Shown here piece by piece: positions 1-8,861 of a stretch of 45,776 nt of DNA; within the stretch, counting starts at the first letter, position 1; every line of letters starts with the position of its first letter. Made by a program: the position numbers and the translations under genes. The stretch is from Candidatus Acidiferrales bacterium (lineage in GTDB: Bacteria > Acidobacteriota > Terriglobia > Acidiferrales > UBA7541): NCBI GenBank assembly GCA_030037355.1, contig JASHRL010000301.1, positions 1 through 45,776 of the forward strand, in the 5' to 3' direction. The notes below the pieces were generated by a model, which was given only the letters and a program-made list of their open reading frames with translations, was not told where the DNA came from and did not search any database.

Positions 1-50
1 CCGCAAAAGTTCACGCCGGCGGGTCAAAGCACGAGAAACCGCAAGACAAG

Positions 51-833
51 CTATGCGGAATTCCATTCCTTGCGGATCCGCGCGCGTTCCGTTTCGCTCA
101 GACTGAACCAAGACTCAGCGATGTCACGCACGCGCTCGAGCGAAGCTTGCATCTCGGCGTGCTTCTGTTCCATCACTTCGCGCGAAGCATCAGGCGCAAC
201 GTAAATCACTGGCGCGACAACCATCACGGCACGTGAGAAGAGATGCGGGACCTGAAAAAGATCCCAGGATTTTTCGAATGTCGTGGCGCGCTGAAGGCCG
301 ATGTGAAACATGAAAATCGGCTGGCCGGTCTTTCGCGCGAGCATGACGGGGCCGGGCTTGGCGATGTAGCGCGGGCCGCGCGGGCCATCAATCGTAAACG
401 CAACATCTTTTCCTTCTTCGAGGCGCTGCGCCATCACAACCAGGCCCTTCAGACCGCCGCGCGATGAGCTGCCCTGCGCCGTGCCGAAACCCAGACGCTC
501 GATAACCCGGCGCGTCCATTGGCCATCAAAGTTTGTGGTGTTCATGACGACGACGCCACGATTGCGCCACCACCAGATGGCCGAGAAAATCGAGCGATGC
601 CAGAATGTGCCAATCAACCGCTCGCCTCGGTCGTAAGCGCGCTGGGCGTGCTGCCAGCCGAGTACTTCGAAGCGCAGCGTGGGGCCGATGATACGCAGGG
701 CGAAATACACAACCCAGGCGATGACGGGAATTTGCATCTGACGCCAGCGGGACAGTTTTGGCAGACGAGTGTCGTAATGAAGGTTAACGGATTCCGGCTC
801 GCGCTCGAGGCCGGATGTGGCTGGCTCGCTCAT
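51..833 (-). CDS. DUF374 lysophospholipid acyltransferase-like protein
   Basis: This 260-aa protein resembles the DUF374 branch of the lysophospholipid acyltransferase superfamily, which transfers acyl chains onto lipid A-type or phospholipid acceptors at the inner membrane. An N-terminal hydrophobic segment (about residues 33-50) would anchor it. The motif FWHRS near residue 77 fits the acyltransferase histidine block, and FTIDGPRGPRY near residue 146 is the DUF374 hallmark. It is transcribed divergently from the FecR-like gene at 883, with about 50 bp between the starts. The length matches the family. The substrate cannot be read from the sequence. Confidence 0.82.
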   Translation of the reverse strand: MSEPATSGLEREPESVNLHYDTRLPKLSRWRQMQIPVIAWVVYFALRIIGPTLRFEVLGWQHAQRAYDRGERLIGTFWHRSIFSAIWWWRNRGVVVMNTTNFDGQWTRRVIERLGFGTAQGSSSRGGLKGLVVMAQRLEEGKDVAFTIDGPRGPRYIAKPGPVMLARKTGQPIFMFHIGLQRATTFEKSWDLFQVPHLFSRAVMVVAPVIYVAPDASREVMEQKHAEMQASLERVRDIAESWFSLSETERARIRKEWNSA

Positions 834-882
834 TCACGTATAGTATAGCAACCGTGCGCACGGCTGATTCACAGCTCGTGAA

Positions 883-1989
883 ATGCGGATGAAAAAGATA
901 AACGCGGCGACGTGCAAAGGCGGGATATTTGCGGCGGGGCTCGTTTTTTTTCTCTCGCTCACCGCTACGAATGCGCGCGCTCAAGACATGAGTGCGACGC
1001 AAGCGGTGACGCTCGGGCAAGTGACCGGGAGCGACGTCACTGTAACAGGGCCAGCAAGCGCGGCGGCAGAAACTGCCGAGAGTGGAGCGCCGGATGTGTA
1101 TTCAATTATCGATGGAAGTACGATTGTGGTGCATTCTGGGACCGCGCGGCTGGATTTCGCTGGTGGAGGCGAGGCCGATATTTGCGGCCCGGCGAAACTT
1201 ACCGTGCTAGCTTCGGGCGAAGCCCTCACAATAGCGCTCAGCTTCGGACGCGTGCACGTGAAGATTGATGCGCTGCGACCTATCACGGTCTACACACCGG
1301 CCATCCTGGCGACGCCGATCTCCATTCAAGAACAACCACGCGAGATGACGCTGGGTCTCGCGAATACGGGAGCGATGTGCGTGGCGGCGATGCACGGCGC
1401 CGTGCAGGTACAGCAGCAATTGAGCGGCGAGACGCTGATGATTCCTGAGCCGAGCGCCGTGCAGTTGGAAGACTCGCCATTTGGCGCCCGTCCGATGACG
1501 ACGGGATCATGCACATGCGATTACGAGCAGACGGTTGCGCAACGAGAGGCGACCTCGCCAATCACTGCGGCTCAGGGTCAGACGACAACAAGCTCGCCCG
1601 AGGCTTCTGCGCCATCAACACCAGTGAAAACGGCAACGCCAACGGCGGCAGAAACGCCTGCACCGTCCCCGAGCAAGACGGCACCACAACCGCCTTCTGC
1701 GAGGCGCGAAGTTGCCACGTACACAGCCACAAATCCGACTCTTAAGACGTCCTATATGCGGATCGGGGATGATGTGGAAAGTGGAACGGTCTCCGCAGTG
1801 CCGCTTAGTGTTGCGACACTCATGCTGGCGAAGGAAGTAAATGTCCAAGCGGGATGGACTTTTCAGGGAACAGTGATCGGCCCACCAACTGCCGTGAATC
1901 AAGCCACACAACCGCAGAGCGCAACACAACAAAACAAGCGGGGATTCTGGAGCCGGTTGCGATCATTTCTCTTTGGAAGCAAGAGTTGA
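883..1989 (+). CDS. secreted FecR-like protein of unknown function
   Basis: This 368-aa protein begins with a clear signal peptide (basic MRMKK, a hydrophobic stretch to about residue 27, then an ARAQ cleavage region). An ATG two codons later (889) is an alternative start. The mature part starts with beta-rich sequence (about residues 70-190) whose alternation of glycine and short hydrophobic strands resembles FecR-type domains. A Pro/Thr/Ala-rich low-complexity linker follows (about 215-275), then a short C-terminal domain ending in a basic tail. I infer an exported or envelope protein. No catalytic motif is visible. The next gene is convergent, with only about 50 bp between them. Confidence 0.7.
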   Translation: MRMKKINAATCKGGIFAAGLVFFLSLTATNARAQDMSATQAVTLGQVTGSDVTVTGPASAAAETAESGAPDVYSIIDGSTIVVHSGTARLDFAGGGEADICGPAKLTVLASGEALTIALSFGRVHVKIDALRPITVYTPAILATPISIQEQPREMTLGLANTGAMCVAAMHGAVQVQQQLSGETLMIPEPSAVQLEDSPFGARPMTTGSCTCDYEQTVAQREATSPITAAQGQTTTSSPEASAPSTPVKTATPTAAETPAPSPSKTAPQPPSARREVATYTATNPTLKTSYMRIGDDVESGTVSAVPLSVATLMLAKEVNVQAGWTFQGTVIGPPTAVNQATQPQSATQQNKRGFWSRLRSFLFGSKS

Positions 1990-2038
1990 GAATGAGAGGC
2001 TCGCGGAGGGGAGGTTGATTGCGCAGCGCCGCGAGCAT

Positions 2039-3706
2039 CTACATACCCTCGTAGTTCGGGCCGCCTCCGCCCTCCGGAGGAATCCAGGTGATTATCTGAT
2101 AGGGATCGGCTATGTCACAGGTTTTGCAGTGCACGCAATTGGACGCGTTGATTTTCAGGCGCGGCTCGCCTTTGTCGAGAACCATTTCGTAAACTGCAGC
2201 GGGACAAAAATACTGGCAGGGGTTGCCGTACTCGCGAACGCAGCGATCCGAGCAAATCGCCGGATCGGAAACGACAAGATGGCAGGGCTGATCCTCCTCG
2301 TGACGCGTGCCGGAGTGATAGACATCCGTAAGCCGGTTGAATGTCAGCGTGCCGTCGCCTTTGAATCGCGTGGATTGATCGACGAGTTCGCGAGGACGGT
2401 CGAGTTTGCAATAATCCTCGTAGCCCGGCTGGCAATGCATCGGATCCATCAGCCCTCGCCCGCCGCTGATGAATTGCAAACCGGCATGAAAAAGGCCTTT
2501 CCACATGCCGCCATGAAAGCTCTGGTGGAAATTTCGAATGGGCCAGAGTTCATCTCGAATCCAGCTTGATTCCAACCTGCGCGAATAGGAGCTGAGCGCT
2601 TTTGCAGTTGTGTCGCCGGCGACGAGCGCGTCGTAAATTGTCTCCGCTGCGAGCATGCCGCTCTTGAGCGCGGTGTGGATGCCCTTGAGGCGCTGCGAAT
2701 TGAGCAGACTCGCGGAGTCGCCGATAATCAATCCACCGGCAAAATTATTTTCTGGGCGCGAATACCAGCCGCCATAGGGCACAGTCTTTGCGCCGTAGCG
2801 GACAAGCTTGCCGCCCTCGAGAATGCGGCGAACCCACGGGTGTGTCTTGAATCTCTGAAAGGCTTCATGTGGATCGAAGAGCGAGTCCGCATACTCGAGG
2901 CTGATGACCATGCCGAGGGAGACGCGATTGTCGCGCATGCCATAGGCCCATCCACCGCCATATTTGTGCGAATCGAGCGGCCAGCCGGCGGTGTGCGCGA
3001 CGAAACCCGTTTCGATGCGGCCCGGCTGCACATCCCACAATTCCTTGATGCCGATGCCGTAAATTTGTGGATTTACGCCCTCGAGATGAAAATGATTGAC
3101 GAGGTCTTTGGTGAGCGAGCCGCGCGGGCCCTCAGCGAGTACGGTGATTTTCGACCGCAGTTCGTAGCCCGGCGTGAAATTGTCCTTCGGCTTGCCGTTC
3201 TTGTCGACGCCCTTGTCTTCCGTGATTACGCCCGCAATTCCGTGGCCTTCATAAATCAGGGAAACCCCGGCGAATTGTGTGAAGATGTTTATGCCGGCTT
3301 TCTCAACGAGCCCGCCAAGCCATTTGACCAGACGATTGAGAGAGACCACATAGTTCCCGTAATTCTTAAAGGGAGGTGGCGTGATGGGCAATTTCCATTG
3401 GCGATTTTGGGTCAGGAAATAAACGGCGTCGCCAGTGACTGGAGTGTCGAGCGGCGCGGATTTTTCGAAGTCGGGGACGAGTTCGCGAAGTGCGCGTGGG
3501 TCCATAATGGCGCCGGAAAGCTGGTGTGCCCCGAGCTCGCGCGCTTTCTCAAGGACATAAACATTTTCAGGCGAGAGCCTTGGCGTATGTCCGGCGGCGT
3601 TGTGCTGTTCGATCAGGCGCGAGAGGTGAAGAGCGCAGGCAAGCCCAGCAGGGCCGGCGCCGACGATAAGGACGTCGGCTTCGAGCGTTTCGCGTTCGAC
3701 GGGCAT
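2039..3706 (-). CDS. electron transfer flavoprotein:quinone oxidoreductase (ETF-QO)
   Basis: This 555-aa protein passes electrons from reduced ETF to the membrane quinone pool. The N-terminus has an FAD-binding beta-alpha-beta motif (VGAGPAGLACALHL, residues 15-28). The body contains the long quinone/FAD domain, with a GDSASLLNSQ-type second flavin motif near residue 345. The C-terminus has the Fe-S domain, with cysteines in NCVHCKTCDI near residue 532 and an upstream CxxxC-rich segment. Full length agrees with the bacterial/mitochondrial ETF-QO family. It lies 120 bp downstream of etfA on the same strand, which supports a shared ETF electron branch, probably fed by acyl-CoA or amino-acid dehydrogenases elsewhere. 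Confidence 0.93.
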   Translation of the reverse strand: MPVERETLEADVLIVGAGPAGLACALHLSRLIEQHNAAGHTPRLSPENVYVLEKARELGAHQLSGAIMDPRALRELVPDFEKSAPLDTPVTGDAVYFLTQNRQWKLPITPPPFKNYGNYVVSLNRLVKWLGGLVEKAGINIFTQFAGVSLIYEGHGIAGVITEDKGVDKNGKPKDNFTPGYELRSKITVLAEGPRGSLTKDLVNHFHLEGVNPQIYGIGIKELWDVQPGRIETGFVAHTAGWPLDSHKYGGGWAYGMRDNRVSLGMVISLEYADSLFDPHEAFQRFKTHPWVRRILEGGKLVRYGAKTVPYGGWYSRPENNFAGGLIIGDSASLLNSQRLKGIHTALKSGMLAAETIYDALVAGDTTAKALSSYSRRLESSWIRDELWPIRNFHQSFHGGMWKGLFHAGLQFISGGRGLMDPMHCQPGYEDYCKLDRPRELVDQSTRFKGDGTLTFNRLTDVYHSGTRHEEDQPCHLVVSDPAICSDRCVREYGNPCQYFCPAAVYEMVLDKGEPRLKINASNCVHCKTCDIADPYQIITWIPPEGGGGPNYEGM

Positions 3707-3826
3707 GAGCGGCTATTGTAACAGAAGAGGAGTGGCGGTCTTTTCTGCTGCGATGGAAAGACTGTAAGAAATTAAATGTGAGCATCCCGGAATACAGAAA
3801 AAGGACGAATCGCGGGCTGCAGGAGG

Positions 3827-4816
3827 CTAGCTGGACTTCGTTTTTTCGACCTCTTCTGTTAGAGCAGGAACGATTTCGAAGAGATCGGCAACGACGCCGT
3901 AATCAGCGATTTCAAAAATCGGAGCGTTCTGATCTTTGTTAATCGCAGCGATGCAGCGGGAGCCCTTCATCCCAACGACGTGCTGAATCGCGCCGCTGAT
4001 ACCAAGAGCGAGATAAAGCTTGGGCGAAACGGTCTGCCCGGAACTACCGATTTGCCGCTCCATAGGCAGCCAGCCTTCGTCGCAAATCGGACGAGAAGCG
4101 GAAAGTTCCGCGCCAAGGGCTTTGGCGAGCTTTTCAGCTAAGGGAATGTTTTCGGGAGCTTTGATTCCTCGGCCGATGGAAACCAGAATCGGGGCCTGCG
4201 TCAAATCCACGGCCTGCTTCGCCTCGCGGAAAAGTTCGAGCGGCTTGGTGCGAATCTGCTCGAGCTTTAATTCGACGCTGACCGGCCTAATCGCCACTTT
4301 GCCGTCTTCTTTCCTGCTGGCGAGATCCGCGCGAAATGCGCCGGATTGAAAAGAGACGAACCACGGAGCGGCGCCCTGAAAAACAACGTCGGCGGCAGTG
4401 CGACCCTGAAACATCTGGCGCACGAAAGTGAGCTTGTTGTTCTCGTAGCGATAGCCGACGCAGTCGCCGATCATGCCCTTGCCCAGCGACGCGGCGAGTT
4501 TCGGAGCGAAATCGCGAACCTGATATGTGTGCGGGAAAAGGACAAGGTCAGGTTTCGCTTGCTCGATCACTTGCTTGAGCGCGATGGAGTATGCGTCAGG
4601 AGTGTATTTATCGAGGAGGGCATCTTCGACGAGGAGAACTTCACCGAGTTTGAACTCAGCCAGTTCATCTGCGAGACCAGCGATTCCCTGGCCAATTACA
4701 ACGCCCGAGAGTGACCCGCTCGTCTGCGAGGCGATTTGCTGCGCCGCAGCAAGCGTCTCAAAACTGATCTTGTTCCATTTGCCTTCGCGCTGCTCGGTAA
4801 TCAGAAGAATTTTCAC
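3827..4816 (-). CDS. etfA: electron transfer flavoprotein alpha subunit
   Basis: This 329-aa protein is the FAD-carrying alpha subunit of ETF (FixB type). The N-terminal domain is a Rossmann-like half. The C-terminal FAD domain shows the diagnostic order: GRGIKAPENIPLAEKLA (about residue 215), SRPICDEGWLPMERQIGSSG (about 240-259), then LALGISGAIQHVVGM and AINKDQNAPIFEIADYG. It works with EtfB as a heterodimer delivering electrons to the quinone oxidoreductase encoded just downstream. A gene for an exported protein sits between etfB and etfA, an unusual break in a normally adjacent pair. Confidence 0.95.
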   Translation of the reverse strand: MKILLITEQREGKWNKISFETLAAAQQIASQTSGSLSGVVIGQGIAGLADELAEFKLGEVLLVEDALLDKYTPDAYSIALKQVIEQAKPDLVLFPHTYQVRDFAPKLAASLGKGMIGDCVGYRYENNKLTFVRQMFQGRTAADVVFQGAAPWFVSFQSGAFRADLASRKEDGKVAIRPVSVELKLEQIRTKPLELFREAKQAVDLTQAPILVSIGRGIKAPENIPLAEKLAKALGAELSASRPICDEGWLPMERQIGSSGQTVSPKLYLALGISGAIQHVVGMKGSRCIAAINKDQNAPIFEIADYGVVADLFEIVPALTEEVEKTKSS

Positions 4817-4856
4817 TTTGTCTCCAATATCAACTGTGCAGAACCTTGGTACAGAG

Positions 4857-5513
4857 CTACCTCGCGTCCGCGTCTGACTCGAGATACTGAACTCTTCCGC
4901 TCAACTTCCAGTCTTTTGACTCGTCTAAACGAACAAGAAAATAGTTTCCAGTCCACGGAACGCGCTCGGTGTTTGATGCGAAGACAACAAACACGATAGC
5001 CTCTGTTCTTTTCGAATTGAAACCCACTCGCGAAAAGAAAAATGTACCACCATGCGAATCTTGTTTTTTGATATCGCTACGCGAAATATCTTCGCCAACG
5101 ACATCATGCTTTAACAAAGTGTTGAAATGATCTTGTAGCTTGGTGCTCTTCGCATTCACCCTTTCAAAGTCATCCCACGTTTCCTGTTCCATTTTCGGCC
5201 AGCTCTGTCGAAGCATCTGGTTGATCGTTTTCGGCGTGTCGGGCGGCATTATCATTCCGCCGCATCCATTGAAGTAGATGGGATTCCCGGAGTCCATACC
5301 GCACTTGAAATTCAATGTCTTGTCATAAATCGCAGCTGGAGCGTCCTGGGGGAGGTGAACAACGTTCAGCACAGCATCATAAACATTGTAATCCGTTGCC
5401 GTGACGTCGTCAGTGTCGGCAGCTGCAAGAGGAGATGGTAATGTTGCGACGATGATGATGAATAGGGTCAGCGTGCTACATATCGCTACCAGTTGCGTTG
5501 GATTTCGCCTCAT
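4857..5513 (-). CDS. exported protein of unknown function, coupled to etfB
   Basis: This 218-aa protein has an N-terminal signal peptide: basic MRRN, a hydrophobic core to about residue 28, and a PLAAAD cleavage region. I do not recognise the mature domain. It contains two cysteines in a FKCGMDSG...NGCGGM segment (about residues 69-85) and a tryptophan/aromatic-rich C-terminal half that looks beta-rich. Its start overlaps the etfB stop (TGATG) by one base, implying translational coupling. It separates etfB from etfA, although its product should leave the cytoplasm where ETF acts. Base composition seems slightly more AT-rich than its neighbours, so a late insertion into the operon is possible. 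Confidence 0.75.
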   Translation of the reverse strand: MRRNPTQLVAICSTLTLFIIIVATLPSPLAAADTDDVTATDYNVYDAVLNVVHLPQDAPAAIYDKTLNFKCGMDSGNPIYFNGCGGMIMPPDTPKTINQMLRQSWPKMEQETWDDFERVNAKSTKLQDHFNTLLKHDVVGEDISRSDIKKQDSHGGTFFFSRVGFNSKRTEAIVFVVFASNTERVPWTGNYFLVRLDESKDWKLSGRVQYLESDADAR

Positions 5514-6283
5514 CAGAGCACTCGCGCTTCGTGCTGCAACTTTTCCACGAGCTTTGCGGCGATCTCCTTGGGCGATCCGGTGATGAATTCCGTCTTCTTC
5601 GTTTTCTGCGGCAGGTAAATGCGCTCGACGCGCTGCGTAAGTTCGCTCGAGACACCGAGCGAATCGCGCGCAATTGTCGCGATCTCTTTTTTCTTGGCGG
5701 CCATAATGCCTTTGAGGGTGGCGTAGCGAGGCTTATTGATGCCGGATTGAATCGTCAGAACAGCGGGAAGCGGCAGCTCAACCCACTGAAACCAGCCGGC
5801 CTCGAGTTCGCGCTTCAAGCGCAGATGTTCTCCCTGCACTTCGATCGACATGATGATGGTCGCATGCGGCAGGCCGAGCAATTCCGCAAGCAGCACACCC
5901 GTCTGGCCAAAGCCGTGGTCATCACTCTGGAGGCCCGTGAGGATCACATCGAATCGTTCTTTCTGGATTGCCGCGGCAAGCGAGCGCGCCGAGGCCAGTG
6001 GATCGAGCGCAAAAAATTTGTCGTCTGCGACATGAATGCCGCGGTCCGCGCCCTTTGCCAGCGCCTCCTTGATCGTTTGCTTCACACGCTCCGGCCCCAT
6101 CGAAATGGCGACGACTTCGCCGCTGTGCTTTTCCTTCAGCCGCAGTGCTTCTTCGAGCGCGAAGCTGTCCGGCTCATTTGTTTCAAAACTGATGTCCGTT
6201 TCGCGGATCCACGATCCGCTTGCGTCGATAACTAGCGGCGCGTCCTTCGCCGGAACCTGCTTCACGCAAACGGCGATCTTCAC
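5513..6283 (-). CDS. etfB: electron transfer flavoprotein beta subunit
   Basis: This 256-aa protein is the AMP-binding beta subunit of ETF (FixA type). It starts MKIAVCVKQVPAKDAPL and contains the family blocks NEPDSFALEEALRLKEKH (about residue 36) and DVILTGLQSDDHGFGQTG (about 113), followed by the ETF-beta signature region around VELPLPAVLTIQSGINKPRY (about 168-187). It overlaps the fabF stop region by four bases (ATGA) upstream and shares one base with the exported protein downstream, so it sits in a tightly coupled operon. It pairs with EtfA, encoded one gene further on. Confidence 0.95.
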   Translation of the reverse strand: MKIAVCVKQVPAKDAPLVIDASGSWIRETDISFETNEPDSFALEEALRLKEKHSGEVVAISMGPERVKQTIKEALAKGADRGIHVADDKFFALDPLASARSLAAAIQKERFDVILTGLQSDDHGFGQTGVLLAELLGLPHATIIMSIEVQGEHLRLKRELEAGWFQWVELPLPAVLTIQSGINKPRYATLKGIMAAKKKEIATIARDSLGVSSELTQRVERIYLPQKTKKTEFITGSPKEIAAKLVEKLQHEARVL

Positions 6284-7524
6284 TGCCCCTCCCAGGTCTT
6301 GAAAACGAGCGAGGCGTTGGTGCCGCCAAAACCGAAGGAATTTGAAAGCGCATACCGCATATTCACTTTGCGCGCCTGGTTCGGAACATAGTCGAGGTCA
6401 CATGCCGGATCGGGGTTTTCATAATTGATTGTGGGCGGCAAGATTTGATCGCGCAATGCGAGTACGCAGATGCCCGCTTCGATTCCACCAGCTCCGCCCA
6501 GCACGTGTCCGGTCATCGATTTCGTCGAACTGACCGGAATTTTCTTCGCGTCTTCACCAAACGTGCGCTTGATGGCCAGCGTTTCGAGCGCGTCCCCGAT
6601 GGGCGTGGAAGTGCCGTGTGCGTTCACGTACCCGACTTCGCTCGGAGCAATTCCAGCATCTTTCAGCGAAGCGCGCATCACGCGATAGGCCCCATCGCCA
6701 TCTTCGGAAGGCTGCGTCATGTGATACGCATCTGCAGACATACCATAGCCCACGATTTCGGCCAGGATCTTCGCGCCGCGCTGCTGTGCATGGTCCAACG
6801 ATTCCAGAATCAGCATGCCCGATCCTTCGCCGATCACGAAGCCGTCGCGCTGGGCGTCAAACGGGCGGCTTGCGCGCTCCGGCTCGTTGTTGCGCGTGGA
6901 GAGGGCCTTCATTGCTGCGAATCCACCGACGCCCATCGGCGTGATGGCCGCTTCGGAACCGCCAGCGATCATCACTTCCGCGTCGCCACGCTCGATGATC
7001 TTGAAAGCGTCGCCAATCGCATGGGCCGAAGCAGAGCACGCCGTCGCGGTGGCTGAGTTCGGGCCCTTCGCGCCCAGCCGAATAGAGACTTGTCCGGAAG
7101 CCAAATTGATAATCGCGGACGGAATGAAAAAAGGGGAGATCCTGCCTGGGCCGCCTTGAATCAGCTTGCTGTGCTCGCGTTCGATGACGTCGAATCCGCC
7201 GATTCCCGAGGCGATGTATACGCCGGTCGAGGTCCCGTTTTGCTCATTGATTTCCAGTCCTGCCATCTTCACGGCGAAATCCGTTGCCGCGATTGCGATC
7301 TGGATGAAGCGGGCCATCTTTTTGATTTCTTTTTTTTCGATCCACTGCAGAGGATCAAAACCCTTTACTTCACCCGCGAACGTGCAGTCGAATCCTGTGA
7401 CGTCGAATTGGGTGATCGGCGCGATGCCGCTTTTGCCCGCAATCAGGTTTTTCCAGACTTCCTCTGTCCCAATGCCGCAGGCGCAGACCAGTCCGACTCC
7501 CGTAACGACAACTCGGCGATTCAA
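6280..7524 (-). CDS. fabF: beta-ketoacyl-ACP synthase II
   Basis: This 414-aa condensing enzyme elongates acyl-ACP with malonyl-ACP in type II fatty-acid synthesis. The active-site cysteine lies in ATACSASAHAIG (about residue 162). The catalytic histidines lie in NAHGTSTPIGD (about 302) and SMTGHVLGGAGG (about 339). The C-terminal NSFGFGGTNASL motif is complete. It is 40 bp downstream of acpP and overlaps etfB by four bases, so elongation and the ETF genes are on one transcript. Confidence 0.96.
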   Translation of the reverse strand: MNRRVVVTGVGLVCACGIGTEEVWKNLIAGKSGIAPITQFDVTGFDCTFAGEVKGFDPLQWIEKKEIKKMARFIQIAIAATDFAVKMAGLEINEQNGTSTGVYIASGIGGFDVIEREHSKLIQGGPGRISPFFIPSAIINLASGQVSIRLGAKGPNSATATACSASAHAIGDAFKIIERGDAEVMIAGGSEAAITPMGVGGFAAMKALSTRNNEPERASRPFDAQRDGFVIGEGSGMLILESLDHAQQRGAKILAEIVGYGMSADAYHMTQPSEDGDGAYRVMRASLKDAGIAPSEVGYVNAHGTSTPIGDALETLAIKRTFGEDAKKIPVSSTKSMTGHVLGGAGGIEAGICVLALRDQILPPTINYENPDPACDLDYVPNQARKVNMRYALSNSFGFGGTNASLVFKTWEGQ

Positions 7525-7564
7525 TGCGGAGTTTTCTCCTCGTGGGATTTCTGAGGCCGACGAA

Positions 7565-7810
7565 TTACTTCTTCGCCTGGGCGTGTTTGTCGATGTAGGC
7601 GATGGCGTCTTTCACCGTGGCGATCTTTTCCGCGTCCTCATCGGGGATTTCAATGCCGAACGCCTCTTCAAATGCCATCACCAGCTCAACGATGTCGAGC
7701 GAATCAGCGCCCAGGTCGTCCACAAAGGAAGCCGTTGGCGTCACTTCGCCCTCATCCACACCCAGCTGCTCGACGATAATCTGCTTCACGCGTTCTTCAA
7801 CGCTGGCCAT
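7565..7810 (-). CDS. acpP: acyl carrier protein
   Basis: This 81-aa acidic protein carries growing acyl chains on a 4'-phosphopantetheine arm. The attachment serine is in [11 protein letters not shown] (Ser about residue 38). The rest follows the four-helix ACP pattern and the length is typical. A GGAGGAA-type Shine-Dalgarno precedes the ATG, and a strong sigma70-like promoter (7892-7920) lies about 80 bp upstream, which fits the need for very high ACP expression. fabF follows on the same strand. Confidence 0.97.
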   Translation of the reverse strand: MASVEERVKQIIVEQLGVDEGEVTPTASFVDDLGADSLDIVELVMAFEEAFGIEIPDEDAEKIATVKDAIAYIDKHAQAKK

Positions 7811-7891
7811 TCTCTCTCTTCCTCCGGTTTCGGCGTTCGGTGAATCTCCTGCGAACTACTGCGCGGCTGCCCCGACTCTTACTCCAGGTTC

Positions 7892-7920
7892 ATTCTATGC
7901 GGGCTGCGAAATCAGGTCAA
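7892..7920 (-). promoter_or_regulatory. sigma70-type promoter ahead of acpP
   Basis: On the minus strand the sequence reads TTGACC, 17 bases, TAGAAT. Each hexamer is one mismatch from consensus and the spacing is optimal. The predicted start site leaves a leader of about 75 bases before the acpP ATG at 7810. The 244-bp gap between map and acpP holds no other gene I can support, so this internal promoter probably boosts acpP-fabF-etf over the upstream part of the run. Confidence 0.7.
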
Positions 7921-8054
7921 CCAAAGAGAGCCAAAGATGCCCGACCGGGACGAGCCGCACGAGACATCCTTATCTGGCCGCGTTTTGAGCCCACATTTCT
8001 TACCGCCACTCGGCCCCGCGCGTCAATCCTCAGACGACGACTCTTGCTCGCAAA

Positions 8055-8801
8055 TCACGCTGCGGTAAGCAGAATTGGCTCGCTATCGGTGATGACGAGC
8101 GTATGCTCGTAATGGGCGGAAAGGCCTCCATCCACGGTCTTCACCGTCCAACCGTCCCCGCCGTCCACCGGTTTGCCCGAGCCCATAGCAATGATCGGCT
8201 CGACGGTGATGACCAAACCCTTGGTCAGAAGCTGACGCGCCGAGGGATCATCAAAATTGGGTACCGTGGGCGTCTCGTGAATCGTCCGGCCGATGCCGTG
8301 GCCGCCGAGCTCACGAATAACGCGAAAGCCGCTATCGCGTACCTCGTGTTCGATCGCGCGGCCAATTTCGTTGACGCGGCAATTTGCGCGGGCGAATTGC
8401 ATCGCCTTCCCAAAAGCGCGTTCCGCGCAGGCCGCGAGGCGGCGGGCATCTTCCGAAACGGGCTCGACGGGAACGGTCAAAGCGGCGTCGGCCATATAGC
8501 CGTTCTTCTCAAAGGTCACGTCCAGTTTCACCAGGTCACCGGCGTGGATCGTTCGCGAATACGAAGGAATACCGTGCACCGCCTCATCATTGAGGCTAAT
8601 CAGCACATCTCCCGGAAAGCCGTAAACCATGCGCGGCGCTGAACTCGCTCCATTTTCGCGCATCACTTTGCCACCAATTTCAGCGAGCTTGCCGGTGGTG
8701 ATTCCTGCCCGCACGCGGTGCGCCATGGCCGTGAGCGCGAGGCGCACGATGCGTCCAACTTCCTTCAAGGCCAGCAAATCGTTCTGATTCTCGATCGACA
8801 T
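8055..8801 (-). CDS. map: type I methionine aminopeptidase
   Basis: This 248-aa enzyme removes the N-terminal methionine from nascent proteins. The five metal ligands of the pita-bread fold are visible: two aspartates in KLDVTFEKNGYMADAAL, His in GGHGIGRTIHE, Glu in VITVEPIIAMGSG and the last Glu in YEHTLVIT. There is no N-terminal zinc extension, so it is a short type Ia form. Its position between fabG and acpP is not part of the classical fab order but the strand and spacing suggest cotranscription. Confidence 0.95.
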   Translation of the reverse strand: MSIENQNDLLALKEVGRIVRLALTAMAHRVRAGITTGKLAEIGGKVMRENGASSAPRMVYGFPGDVLISLNDEAVHGIPSYSRTIHAGDLVKLDVTFEKNGYMADAALTVPVEPVSEDARRLAACAERAFGKAMQFARANCRVNEIGRAIEHEVRDSGFRVIRELGGHGIGRTIHETPTVPNFDDPSARQLLTKGLVITVEPIIAMGSGKPVDGGDGWTVKTVDGGLSAHYEHTLVITDSEPILLTAA

Positions 8802-8861
8802 TCACTTTCCTTGCGCAGCGATTATGAAATCGTGGGGCTCACGAATCGAATGCCGCTGGAA

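Noticed and set aside
2675-3721. 348-codon plus-strand frame
   Set aside because: It lies entirely opposite the ETF-quinone oxidoreductase, whose motifs are clear; long antisense frames are common in GC-rich genes.
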